From NCBI GenBank assembly GCA_965230415.1, contig CBDDKZ010000005.1, forward strand, positions 5,574,435 through 5,638,434: DNA of 64,000 nucleotides, written 5' to 3'. Below the pieces are notes generated by a model that saw nothing but the letters and a program-made list of their open reading frames with translations, had not been told where the DNA came from and made no database searches. The number at the start of each line of letters is the position of its first letter. The stretch's first letter is position 1. The translations under genes were made by a program, and so were the position numbers. Of this stretch, positions 50,129 through 58,831 are shown piece after piece. This DNA is from CBDDKZ01 sp965230415. Lineage in GTDB: Bacteria > Bacteroidota > Bacteroidia > Cytophagales > JAAEPT01.

Positions 50129-52176
50129 CGAGGTAAACTCGGGACAAGACCCTTGCTTGCCTCTTTCTGTCGCTCATTTTCGGTGTTTCGAAGCGTTTCC
50201 AGTAATTCATCCAGTACATCCAGGCCTTTTTGAAGGTGGCTGTAATCATCCCAATCGCAGATTTCATACTCATAACCTATCTTTTTGTTCCCTCCTACTC
50301 TTCGGATGTAATCGTACTGCTCCAAAGTACCCAGGTAACGATTGGCTTTCATTGGGTACAGCCGGAAGTAATTCCGCACCTCTTTGCTATAAAAGCTGCT
50401 TTTCTTTGCTTGTTTCAACCAGCTTTTAAGTGCTTCGAAGAAGCTTCTTATGCTTTTGGGTAGTTCATCACTTTTGGTAAGTAGTACTTCTTTCATTAAG
50501 CGATTGGCTGTTTCAATGTCTTCTAAGGTGGTTTCTATGTATAATTCTCCGTTTTCGTCTGCTTTTTCTGTTCGTTGGTACTGATGGTACCAGGTTACCG
50601 TTTCGATAAATTGTAAGTAGTGTTCATTGGTTCTTAGTGGTTTAAAGCACTTGTGGGGGATTTTTAGGTATTCAGCGTAAGGGTTGACTACTTTTACCGC
50701 TTGCAAGACTTGTTGGATGTGCAGTAAGGTTTGTGCTGCCTGAAGCTCATTTTCGGTATTGATTTTATTGGCACTTAGTTTGCGTTGGTAATCCATAATC
50801 GCCTCTTGCTGCTCGTAGCTGTTGTCCAGGTGCAATAGTAAACAGCGGTTCGCATTGTCTTCATAGATCTTTTCTTTGGTGGTCGTGCCACTTAGGCAGA
50901 TGGGGCCAAACACTTCCAGTTTCCTTGTTTTGTTGCTGGTGCTGGTCGGGCTGTCTTTCATTGGAACGATCTTACTAATCCACTGTTTGGTTTGTAGTTC
51001 TCTTAAAGGGTAGAGTAAATATTGCACCCCGTCCATATCTTCAATGAGTACTACTTTGTGACATAAATCGTAAGGTTCCAGGTAGTAAAAGGCGTTTTCT
51101 GTGCTGGCCGTAAAAGTGAACTTTTCTTGCTCGGGCACAAAACGTGCTACTTTTTCCTGCAAGTAGGTTTTACCAGTGCCACTCGCACCCAAACAGATTA
51201 CATGCAGTGGTTTGGGCCGTTTTCTGCTGCTGTAGACTAACCAGAGTATTTGCCTGTTGGTCGTTTCGCCGATGATACCGCTTTCACCCAGCAGTTCATT
51301 GGTGCGATGCATTAAATCCGGACGCTTTAAAAAGGCGATGACTTGTTGCTTTTCTTGGGCTGTTAGTGCTGGCGTTTCCGGGTTTGTAGTACTGTTTTGA
51401 TTAAGCGCTTCTAAACGGTAGTTTTCCAGATGATCGGTCAGGTTTTGCAAGGCTTTTCTGATCACACTTGTACCGACCTCTAAGCGTTCTGCCGTTTTGC
51501 GCGTGAGTTTCTCCACTTGGTCGTCGTTGTATAAGTCTAAGCTGTGACGGATGCTATTTCGGTCGTTTTGTTGCCCTTGTTTGATTTTTAAAGTTACTCG
51601 TAAGCGATCCAGGCCTTCTAATCGGACACCGCCTAAAGCTGTAATTGCCAGTTGTTCGTCTTGGTATTCGAGTTGTTCGCTACTGATTATGGTAAATAGG
51701 CCAGTAGCAGGCAGGTGGATCCCCTCCTTAACCTGCCTACCCCGACCATCCGAACTGGTAAAACCATCGGAAAGGGCACTTTGAATGCTTGTCCCGAACG
51801 AAGATTCGGGATCATCGGAATAGCCTGTCCCGAGTTCATCCTGAGTCTCTGCTCGGGATGAACCTCGGGAGGCATTTTGAATGTCTGTGGACATAGGAAC
51901 TCCCAATAATGCTTTCGCTTTTTCGATGGCCTCATGCTTGGTACAACCTTCTTTGTATTGAATAAAATCAATCACATCACCATTGCCAGCTTTGCAGTCT
52001 TTGTGAAAACACTGGTAACGATTGGTGTCGGTATAGATCTGCATCGTTTTCTTTCTACTACCTGGCTTTGCCTCATGGAACGGACAGGTTAACGCACCTT
52101 TGACGGTGGGTTTTAAATGGTAGTAATTCAGCACTTCCATGATGCTTAGCCGTTCTTTGATTCCCTTTATTTCCAT
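50122..52176 (-). CDS. CHC2 zinc-finger primase/ATPase fusion (element E)
   Basis: 684 residues; same domains as in B and C (CHC2 finger, linker, P-loop ATPase with G-A-S-G-T-G-K-T and I-E-D-M-D-G). The linker (about 95-140) is different in sequence and contains two sets of TCCCGA/TCGGGA palindromes (51792-51811 and 51828-51870) in frame. The C-terminus (E-R-Q-K-E-A-S-K-G-L-V-P-S-L-P-R-E) is likewise encoded by a palindrome copy. Confidence 0.8.
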   Translation of the reverse strand: MEIKGIKERLSIMEVLNYYHLKPTVKGALTCPFHEAKPGSRKKTMQIYTDTNRYQCFHKDCKAGNGDVIDFIQYKEGCTKHEAIEKAKALLGVPMSTDIQNASRGSSRAETQDELGTGYSDDPESSFGTSIQSALSDGFTSSDGRGRQVKEGIHLPATGLFTIISSEQLEYQDEQLAITALGGVRLEGLDRLRVTLKIKQGQQNDRNSIRHSLDLYNDDQVEKLTRKTAERLEVGTSVIRKALQNLTDHLENYRLEALNQNSTTNPETPALTAQEKQQVIAFLKRPDLMHRTNELLGESGIIGETTNRQILWLVYSSRKRPKPLHVICLGASGTGKTYLQEKVARFVPEQEKFTFTASTENAFYYLEPYDLCHKVVLIEDMDGVQYLLYPLRELQTKQWISKIVPMKDSPTSTSNKTRKLEVFGPICLSGTTTKEKIYEDNANRCLLLHLDNSYEQQEAIMDYQRKLSANKINTENELQAAQTLLHIQQVLQAVKVVNPYAEYLKIPHKCFKPLRTNEHYLQFIETVTWYHQYQRTEKADENGELYIETTLEDIETANRLMKEVLLTKSDELPKSIRSFFEALKSWLKQAKKSSFYSKEVRNYFRLYPMKANRYLGTLEQYDYIRRVGGNKKIGYEYEICDWDDYSHLQKGLDVLDELLETLRNTENERQKEASKGLVPSLPRE

Positions 52177-52421
52177 CAGACCAGCTTTTTGAGTTGCGTT
52201 TTGATGCTTTGCAGTTCCTGGACCTTTTCTTGTACTTGTTGTGCAGCCGCTTCCAGTGGTTCGATGATAAGTAGCCCTTCTCTGATAGTGACACTGACGT
52301 GATCATGGATCGTAAAGCCTAGTTTGGCCAACCATTGGCCGGCCAGGTGAATATGTGGTACTTTATTATCGCCTTGATAAAGCGCATGAATCTTGAGGGT
52401 TTTGGTTTTGCGTTCGGACAT
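52176..52421 (-). CDS. SymE-like AbrB-fold protein (element E)
   Basis: 81 residues, four substitutions from the B/C protein. SymE signature A-G-Q-W-L-A-K-L-G-F and the V-T-I-R-E-G-L-L-I-I-E-P-L strand are unchanged. It is co-translated with the primase by TGATG-type overlap. Confidence 0.75.
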   Translation of the reverse strand: MSERKTKTLKIHALYQGDNKVPHIHLAGQWLAKLGFTIHDHVSVTIREGLLIIEPLEAAAQQVQEKVQELQSIKTQLKKLV

Positions 52422-52509
52422 GGAAAAGTTTTTTCAAAAATTCATAATGTAGATAATACATCACAAATGTAGAGACATTTTCGCAACAAGCAAAATAACA
52501 CACTCTTTT

Positions 52510-52536
52510 TTTGTAGATATATATTCGCTATTTTTG
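52510..52536 (+). promoter_or_regulatory. Candidate Bacteroidota promoter for XRE gene (element E)
   Basis: TTTG at 52510-52513 and TATTTTTG (TAnnTTTG) at 52529-52536, 15 bp apart, slightly shorter than the usual spacing. The XRE start follows 36 bp later. Confidence 0.45.
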
Positions 52537-52572
52537 CTTAAATAACGCTAAAAAGCTAAACTTTAGTGATAA

Positions 52573-52908
52573 ATGATCAACATTGGAAAGAAAATAGCAG
52601 AGCTTAGAAAAGAAAAAAACTGGTCTCAGGCAGACCTTGCAGAAGCTATTGAAGTATCTCGCGATATTATTGGTAAATATGAACGCGGAGAACACGCTCC
52701 TTCTATTGAGATCACAACTAAACTAGCCGAAGCCATGGAAGTAACTGTTGATTATTTGCTTGGCAGAGAGCGATTCGGTAAATACGATCAGGAAGCTATT
52801 AAGCGATTGGAAGGTATTCAAAAAATGGATGTTGACACCAGGGCAAAGCTTTTTGATATAATCGATACCTATATAAGAGATTTCAAAGCCAGGGCTGCTT
52901 ATTCGTGA
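52573..52908 (+). CDS. XRE-family helix-turn-helix regulator (element E)
   Basis: 111 residues, HTH at about 7-60 (S-Q-A-D-L-A-E-A-I-E-V-S-R-D-I-I-G-K-Y-E-R-G-E-H). Closer to the element A regulator (G-K-Y-E-R-x-E, V-T-V-D-Y-L) than to that of B and C. It is divergent from SymE. Confidence 0.85.
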   Translation: MINIGKKIAELRKEKNWSQADLAEAIEVSRDIIGKYERGEHAPSIEITTKLAEAMEVTVDYLLGRERFGKYDQEAIKRLEGIQKMDVDTRAKLFDIIDTYIRDFKARAAYS

Positions 52909-52941
52909 TTAACAAAAAGACCTTTCTTTTAACAACCAATT

Positions 52942-53592
52942 ATGGCTACAGGACTTTTTTTAACTGCTATATTTCTTCTAGGACTTTATAAGACTTTTAA
53001 AATACATACTTATCACAAGACCCTTTTAAATTTTGCTAATGAGTTTCATGGCAGATTTACTCAATTTACAAATAACTACACTGAAGGAAGAGCTTCTAAT
53101 GACAACTACATTTGGCTTAGCAAAAAATCGGGACAAATGCAGGCTGATTTAGCCGGAAACGGCTATATAGAGTTTCTCGATCGCAATATAGGAATCCATG
53201 TCCCCCAGTACCAACTAATCGTAAACTCGATTCCTAAATTTAGAGATCAGTCCATAAACAGCTGGGAGATTGCGGCGTGTGAAAATTGTTTATTGAGACA
53301 TATCGGAACCTACGAACGACAACTAGCGAACATCAATAAAGATTTCAAAAACCCAATCACTTGGTTTCGTAGAGGCATGACTTTTATATTGCAAATTCCT
53401 GTTAAGCTTCTTCAATGGTTTGGTCTAATTAATAATAAAGCTACTTCTAGCATTATCGAAAGTCGCCCCTTCAAGCTTTTCAGTGCCTTAACCACCATTG
53501 TAACATTTACTGTTGGCATCACAACGCTAATCATTCGAAAAGACTTATTACTTGACTTATTCAAAACACTACTAGACTATATTAATAATTAA
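52942..53592 (+). CDS. Membrane protein of unknown function (element E cargo)
   Basis: 216 residues with a hydrophobic N-terminal segment (M-A-T-G-L-F-L-T-A-I-F-L-L-G-L-Y) and a second near 185-205 (F-S-A-L-T-T-I-V-T-F-T-V-G-I-T-T-L-I-I). Between them is a mostly polar domain. It is 33 bp downstream of XRE and likely co-transcribed. It takes the cargo place held by the zinc-ribbon pair in B and C. No family recognised. Confidence 0.65.
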   Translation: MATGLFLTAIFLLGLYKTFKIHTYHKTLLNFANEFHGRFTQFTNNYTEGRASNDNYIWLSKKSGQMQADLAGNGYIEFLDRNIGIHVPQYQLIVNSIPKFRDQSINSWEIAACENCLLRHIGTYERQLANINKDFKNPITWFRRGMTFILQIPVKLLQWFGLINNKATSSIIESRPFKLFSALTTIVTFTVGITTLIIRKDLLLDLFKTLLDYINN

Positions 53593-53684
53593 AAGAGCAA
53601 ACTACTACTCAAAAAATCTCTTGATCTACACCCAAACTGTATGTTGTATTCCTATTCCCCTCCTGTGCCCTTTCCGATAAAACT

Positions 53685-53712
53685 AAAAAAGACCCACAAC
53701 AGGCCTTTCTTA
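53685..53712. terminator. A-rich/T-rich terminator (element E)
   Basis: AAAAAAGACC, loop, GGCCTTTCTTATTTC. It separates the plus-strand XRE operon from the minus-strand toxin module. Confidence 0.5.
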
Positions 53713-53738
53713 TTTCTTTTCTTGTAGCATGTACGACA

Positions 53739-53843
53739 CAAGATGCAATCTTGCGCCAGCGCTAGTGGTTATTTACTCGCGCGAGCTGGGGGATATGAGT
53801 TCGACATTACAAATGATCGAACAGCTAACAACCGGAACAGCAG
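53739..53843. repeat. Hairpin repeat cluster (element E)
   Basis: CAAGAT-GCA-ATCTTG (53739-53753), the CGCTAGTGG and CGCGCGAGC tail, then GTTCGACATT-ACA-AATG-A-TCGAAC (53799-53822). The second loop is ACA here rather than GCA. It ends 12 bp before the immunity stop. Confidence 0.65.
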
Positions 53844-53854
53844 GAATCACATAA

Positions 53855-54571
53855 TTAACTTTTTAATATTTGATATGTCATTTCTAGGGCTGATTCTTGG
53901 CCTCTAAGGTCCTCAATAGTTTTTAAGTACCATGTTTCAATATCAATGTCTTCGTTAGCTCTTTCAATGTAAGGCTCCAAGTATTGATTATCTTTCCTCA
54001 ATTGCCAATTGCCACCTATTCTTTTTCGTACAACCTCACCCAAATACGCGATTAATATCTTGCTCTTGGTAGCAATAAAAGCTTCTGTATTTGGCAAAGA
54101 ATCAATAAATACATCGAGATTAAATAACGATTCTTCACTCAGGTCTAGGGAAACTTCAGCACCTACCAACGACTTTAACTCATTGACATATGAGTCAATT
54201 TTAACTATAAAATCTTCTCCATCATCATTGAACCCTACATTTACATCTTTTCTTGATTCATACGACTCCATCACTTCTCTTAGCTCTTCCACACTTCGAA
54301 ATAAAGAAAAATAACCCTTTTCACCTACAAGCACTCCTTCAGTATTTAAATTGTATACTTCAATATTTCGAGAGCTATCACATAACTCATCAATAAGGCT
54401 ATATTTCCCCGATTGAAGCATCAACGAAGCCTCTTGTTTGGAAACTTCATAATAACTTACATCTTTATTTGGTAATTGTATTATTTGTTTTTTTTTCATT
54501 TTTAAATCGTATTGAGCACAAACGATATTCGAACTTATTGCTATACTTAAAAAAAAGATAAGATTTTTCAC
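53855..54571 (-). CDS. Putative secreted immunity protein (element E)
   Basis: 238 residues. Signal peptide M-K-N-L-I-F-F-L-S-I-A-I-S-S-N-I-V-C-A-Q, then an acidic helical domain with several D/E-rich stretches (N-D-D-G-E-D-F, D-L-S-E-E-S-L). It starts 1 bp after the toxin stop. A secreted immunity protein is surprising for a nuclease-like toxin. It may mean that the tip is not a DNase, or that the signal segment anchors the protein at the inner membrane. Family not recognised. Confidence 0.6.
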   Translation of the reverse strand: MKNLIFFLSIAISSNIVCAQYDLKMKKKQIIQLPNKDVSYYEVSKQEASLMLQSGKYSLIDELCDSSRNIEVYNLNTEGVLVGEKGYFSLFRSVEELREVMESYESRKDVNVGFNDDGEDFIVKIDSYVNELKSLVGAEVSLDLSEESLFNLDVFIDSLPNTEAFIATKSKILIAYLGEVVRKRIGGNWQLRKDNQYLEPYIERANEDIDIETWYLKTIEDLRGQESALEMTYQILKS

Positions 54572-54572
54572 T

Positions 54573-55598
54573 CTATTTATATTTTTGCTCTACTTCAAAC
54601 TCCGTTGATGTACCCATAGAACGATCGCCTACACCATGACTTTTGTCATATTTGTGTTTCTTCAGCACTTCGGGGTTAATCAATTTACCCTTGTCGAGTT
54701 TTATTTCTGCATCGTCAAAATCTCCGGGGGTATCATCTGAATTTTCTCGGTACATTACTTTATGCTGGATCAACATTACTTTATTATCAGTCGCGTACTT
54801 AATTAAAGCCTTATCAATTTTTGCGTCACTTACTGTCACTATAACTAGTACAGCAAAACCATTCTCAGCAGCATTTTTCTTAGCATTTCGTACTCCTTTA
54901 TCTCGTTCCCAAACAGTAACGTCTTCAACTTGCGATAAATAATCAATTTGTTTTTTAAATTGTTCTGGATTAAACTTGGGTTCAAATGCAATGAACTGGC
55001 TTGCTTTTATCTCGATAAAAGTACCTTCCTTCCATGTCGTACTTTTAACTGTAACAGGCCAGTATGGCCAAGACTTACTATTTTCTATATCATCTTGACC
55101 TGATGGCATAACAGCATCTGGTACAGTGTATTTGTTATTGGTTTTATATGGATACTTTCGGCTTGTATTTGCAGGTACTCTCATAGCTCGAAGTACGTTT
55201 TTCTCAAATACCCTCCCTAATGCTGTGTTGTATCGACGATTATAACTTTCAATACTCTCACCCGGCTTTCTTCTTATCCAAAAACCACTTTTCTGCGCCA
55301 GTTTTTTCAATTTGGCTCGTGTCAAGCCAGACCAAGCTGTATATCCCCACCATTGTGGTGATTCTCCTTCACTATCAATATAATTAATGGGGTTATTAGC
55401 AGATGTTATATATGTTGAATGTTCTGGGTAAGTCATCATCAACGGATCTACACTTAAAAATCTACCCAATCTACTATCATAAATCCTCGCTCCAAAGTCA
55501 TAATGAGAAGAACTATTGGTAAACTCCTCATCCTTCTCCATGCCATTAAACCCATACCGATATTGGTTAGTACTGAAGTTCCTGTTCGGCATAATCAT
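54573..55598 (-). CDS. Orphan Rhs C-terminal tip, putative PD-(D/E)XK nuclease (element E)
   Basis: 341 residues. Rhs core end at 1-60 (Y-R-Y-G-F-N-G-M-E-K-D, S-R-L-G-R-F-L-S-V-D-P). In the effector part, G-R-V-F-E-K-N-V-L-R-A-M, V-P-D-A-V-M-P and F-I-E-I-K-A-S-Q (about 105-205) give the E...D...ExK order of restriction-endonuclease-like toxins. A Lys/Glu-rich tail follows. The frame opens at the EYYPFGM codons but has an upstream TGA, because the duplicate element F lies in front of it. Confidence 0.7.
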   Translation of the reverse strand: MIMPNRNFSTNQYRYGFNGMEKDEEFTNSSSHYDFGARIYDSRLGRFLSVDPLMMTYPEHSTYITSANNPINYIDSEGESPQWWGYTAWSGLTRAKLKKLAQKSGFWIRRKPGESIESYNRRYNTALGRVFEKNVLRAMRVPANTSRKYPYKTNNKYTVPDAVMPSGQDDIENSKSWPYWPVTVKSTTWKEGTFIEIKASQFIAFEPKFNPEQFKKQIDYLSQVEDVTVWERDKGVRNAKKNAAENGFAVLVIVTVSDAKIDKALIKYATDNKVMLIQHKVMYRENSDDTPGDFDDAEIKLDKGKLINPEVLKKHKYDKSHGVGDRSMGTSTEFEVEQKYK

Positions 55599-55616
55599 CC
55601 CAAACGGGTAGTACTC
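55596..55616 (-). other. Candidate attachment site EYYPFGM (E/F junction)
   Basis: Core GAGTACTACCC at 55606-55616; the tip side reads CGTTTGGGATG. It is the joint between the two identical 8,703-bp units. Confidence 0.6.
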
Positions 55617-55787
55617 TTCGTCCCTTTTTCACTGCTTATTTTACTCCTAGCACTACTTCACTTTCAACTTTTTTCTGCTAAACCCTTCTACACAGTCAAT
55701 ACTTTTTTGTCAGACTCGTTTGCCTAATCATTTACAATATAACAGTTCATCTCATACAACGCTAGTTATTCATCGACATTGTGTGAG

Positions 55788-56233
55788 GTTAACCCAGTTT
55801 AAGTTTAAAAGTCCGGACGCGCGGTGGGATCGTGCGCTTTTGAGCTTAAAACGGGGCTCCTGGGGGTTTAGGGGGCAGGAAGAGCCCCCAACTTAAATAC
55901 TTTATGCTTTGCATGCCTTGCTTTATTTTTTGGCGGAGCGGCTTTAGGGCCAAAAAATGAAGCCCCACAGGGTGGAAGGGGCTGTGTAAGCTCCCTTTGC
56001 ATAGGGCTGATGTGCGTCGGACTTTGTGCGGCCGGTGCGCGGCTATTTATACATAAAATGAATTATATAAACCCGGCCCTGCCGATTTCTTTCCATCTAA
56101 TCCGGACGGGGTTGTATAATGAAACGCGTTTTATGTTAAATAGCTTCGCTTTTGGGAGGGCTTTGTGTTTCAAGTCCGCAGAAGGAGCTCCGGTTTCTTT
56201 TCCTATTTTTTCTCCGATGCCCTTTCCGATGGG
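55788..56233 (+). ncRNA. Candidate structured noncoding RNA, copy 5 (element F)
   Basis: Duplicate of 47085-47530, including the GCTTTATTTTTTGG/CCAAAAAATGAAGC stem. Confidence 0.5.
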
Positions 56234-56512
56234 TTATTTGTCTCCATAATGAGAGGCGGCACTTAATACATGTACCGTAACGATTTCTTCCTCGATAGCA
56301 TAAACGAGTCGATGTTTCTTATTGATTCTTCGTGACCAACATCCTTGTAAATCATGTTTTAACATTTCTGGTTGGCCTGTACCGGTTTTAGGATGTTCCA
56401 TCAGCTCGTTAAGTAGGTTTTCTATCTTTTTAAGTACGGCTTTATCTCCGGTCTTTTTATGTTTTTCGATATCTTCTAAAGCTGTTTTTGAAAACGCTAA
56501 GGTATAACTCAT
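56234..56512 (-). CDS. yoeB: YoeB/Txe-family mRNA interferase toxin (element F)
   Basis: Identical to 47531-47809; same H-Y-G-D-K end and catalytic residues. Two identical toxin-antitoxin operons in tandem remain cross-protective, so loss of one unit by recombination between E and F should not trigger the toxin. Confidence 0.92.
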   Translation of the reverse strand: MSYTLAFSKTALEDIEKHKKTGDKAVLKKIENLLNELMEHPKTGTGQPEMLKHDLQGCWSRRINKKHRLVYAIEEEIVTVHVLSAASHYGDK

Positions 56513-56760
56513 AATCCCAACAGGTCACTTATTTCTTTTGAAGTAGACACTTGTTGAACTTCTCCTTGCTCAACTTCTAACATACTCTGTTTGATTCGTT
56601 TGACCATTTCTGCGTTAAAATACATATCATCATCACTTATTGGTGTTAAAGCATAAGCTTTATCTTTTCCTCGCTGAACAATGATTTGTTCTCCATTATC
56701 CGCTCTTTCGAAGTACTCTTTCTGGTTTTGTCTAAATTCTCTACTACTGATCACTATCAT
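56509..56760 (-). CDS. yefM: YefM/Phd-family antitoxin (element F)
   Basis: Identical to 47806-48057; 83 residues from ATG 56760, overlapping yoeB by 4 bp. Confidence 0.9.
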   Translation of the reverse strand: MIVISSREFRQNQKEYFERADNGEQIIVQRGKDKAYALTPISDDDMYFNAEMVKRIKQSMLEVEQGEVQQVSTSKEISDLLGL

Positions 56761-56775
56761 AATTATAATATTTTG

Positions 56776-56792
56776 TGTACCAATATGGTACA
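56776..56792. promoter_or_regulatory. YefM operator palindrome (element F)
   Basis: TGTACC-AATAT-GGTACA, duplicate of the site at 48073-48089. Confidence 0.7.
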
Positions 56793-56836
56793 AATATATT
56801 ATATACAACGTGCTTTTCATAAGATTAGTTCCTATT

Positions 56837-57748
56837 TCACTCCATCGGATGATACTTACTCACTTCCTCTTGTAAATCATCTAAATCATTGATTAAGTAG
56901 GCTTCTGTGCTGCTTACATACCTGTGGCCGGTCATGTATTGTACTTCTCGTAGGTTGTAGTTTTTTAACCAGTAAGTAATCACACTTGCTCTGAGTTGTC
57001 GGATACTTGTTACTTTGGGGTTGATTCGTTTTAGTTGTTTGAGCAGGCATTGTAGTGTATTGTACAGCTTTTGGCTTTGACCTGAGCTAATTAGTAATTG
57101 CTCACTCTCTTTGCTTGATTGCCTGAGTAATTCTTCTCTGGTGACATGCTGATATTCCATCAGGTCCAGGATTTGGTCGGCTTGTAGTTTTAGTGTTCTG
57201 GCATTGCTTTTTCTACTACCTGGGATGTGGATTTTTCCTTCTCGTAATTGGAGGTCTGTGGTTTGTAAATTAGTGAGTGCTGCCGTATTTAAGCCTTGAT
57301 GTACGATTAGTCCTATAATGACCTTGTTTCTTTTTTGACTTACTTGCTGATTCTTAAACCAATGATAGTTACTATTCGGGTGGTCGTTTTCATACACTTC
57401 ATAGTTTTGGTACAGTTGCTCTAATTCTCCCTTGTTTAAGATTTCATGTAGCTCTTGACGTTGGATGCCTTGTACTGTGATTTGGTTTACTGGATTGTTG
57501 GTGCGTTTACCTTCTGCTTTCAGGTAGTCAAAGTAGTGGCTTATTTTTGTTAAATACAGCTCGATGGTTTTCTGTTTCACCTTACCTTTTAAGCTTTGTA
57601 CGTAGCCCATTAAATCGTTGTAAGTACATGTTTCTATGGCTATCCCTTCGTTTTTCAGCCACTTTTCTAGTTGGGCTATGCTGTACAGATTGCCTTCGAT
57701 CGTTTTTAAACTGTAGCCTTTTTGCTGTAAGTAGCTTTTATAATTCAT
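56837..57748 (-). CDS. Tyrosine recombinase-like protein 2, degenerate active site (element F)
   Basis: Identical to 48134-49045: Asn at Arg-I, Arg at the HxxR His, Tyr kept. Confidence 0.8.
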   Translation of the reverse strand: MNYKSYLQQKGYSLKTIEGNLYSIAQLEKWLKNEGIAIETCTYNDLMGYVQSLKGKVKQKTIELYLTKISHYFDYLKAEGKRTNNPVNQITVQGIQRQELHEILNKGELEQLYQNYEVYENDHPNSNYHWFKNQQVSQKRNKVIIGLIVHQGLNTAALTNLQTTDLQLREGKIHIPGSRKSNARTLKLQADQILDLMEYQHVTREELLRQSSKESEQLLISSGQSQKLYNTLQCLLKQLKRINPKVTSIRQLRASVITYWLKNYNLREVQYMTGHRYVSSTEAYLINDLDDLQEEVSKYHPME

Positions 57749-58658
57749 TTCCGACTATGTGGGTATACTGTTGCGTACTCTCCAGGCTGCTATGTCCTAA
57801 GAACCTGGCGATATTCTCTAAACTCATGCCATTTTGAAGTAGGTGTGTGGCCACGCTGTGTCTGAGCAGGTGTAAGTGTACCCTTTTTTCTATTTGGCTG
57901 TGTTTAGCCAATAGCTCTACCCTTCTGGCCAGGCTTTGTCCTTGCATCCTCTTTCCGTTCATACCAATGAAAAAGGCTTGTTCTTTGTTGTTTTGTACTA
58001 ACTGTGGTCGGGTATCATAGAGGTAATCTTGTAGGTAGATACTACTGATTTTGTTAAAGGGTACCAGCCGTGCTTTGTTGCCTTTGCCTTTTCTTACTTT
58101 GAGTACTTGTCGATCAAAATTCAGGTCGGTAACATCAAGTTGCGCTCCTTCACTTCTTCGAAGGCCGCAGCTGTAAAAAACCGTTAGTATCGCTTGGTCT
58201 CGGGTATTAATTAATGACAGCAGTTCGCTTTGATGTTGGGTTTTTGCTGTTTCAAACAAGATTTTGATTTCGGCTTGGGTGAGGTAGTTGATTTTGTTGG
58301 GTGAGGGGATTTCCCGTTTTAGCTCCAGCTCTTCGAGTGCCTGGGTTTTACTTTTCTGCAGGTACTCACTAAACTTGATGATGGCCTGCTGGTGTTTGTT
58401 CAGGTAACTATTACTCAAAGCTCCTCCCTTTCGTTGGTGTTTGCGCTTTTTTAGGTACTGGTAGTAGTTGTTGATTTGTTGGTTATTTAATACTCCTATC
58501 TCTGTGTAGCCTTGCTTTTCCTGCCAGTGCAGTAATTCATGGATGTGAATAGGTAAGTTGTTTACTGTGCTTTCCGCATAACCTTGTATGTCCAGCCACT
58601 CTTTAAAACCAGCTTCTAAGTAGCGATAGTGTGCTGTTTCTAGTCGTAGTTGTTTCAT
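57738..58658 (-). CDS. Tyrosine recombinase 1, intact (element F)
   Basis: Identical to 49035-49955 with a full RKHRHY catalytic set. With the copies in C and E, at least three intact type I integrases are present to act on the junctions of the array. Confidence 0.88.
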   Translation of the reverse strand: MKQLRLETAHYRYLEAGFKEWLDIQGYAESTVNNLPIHIHELLHWQEKQGYTEIGVLNNQQINNYYQYLKKRKHQRKGGALSNSYLNKHQQAIIKFSEYLQKSKTQALEELELKREIPSPNKINYLTQAEIKILFETAKTQHQSELLSLINTRDQAILTVFYSCGLRRSEGAQLDVTDLNFDRQVLKVRKGKGNKARLVPFNKISSIYLQDYLYDTRPQLVQNNKEQAFFIGMNGKRMQGQSLARRVELLAKHSQIEKRVHLHLLRHSVATHLLQNGMSLENIARFLGHSSLESTQQYTHIVGNEL

Positions 58659-58729
58659 TAGACCTTTTTTCTCTCTTCCTCTTGCTCAACACTCACACTC
58701 AATACTGCTTTAGTAGCCGCTTGCCCCCC

Positions 58730-58831
58730 TGTTATTCTTGTTATACTGTTATACTTAGACCTTTCTTGCTGTTTTTCTGCTACTTACGTTTTTCAGTAAC
58801 TTGTTATACTTATGTTATACTATGTTATTCC
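58730..58831. repeat. Nonamer repeats TGTTATACT (element F)
   Basis: Duplicate of 50027-50128. Confidence 0.6.

Larger units (their letters stand above)
46903..55616 (-). mobile_element. Type I integrative element E (first of tandem pair)
   Basis: Unit of 8,703 bp between two GAGTACTACCC cores. Differs from B and C in carrying YefM/YoeB instead of DUF1016, a different XRE gene, a plus-strand membrane protein as cargo, and a PD-(D/E)XK-like tip. All recombinase, primase and SymE genes are intact. Confidence 0.65.
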
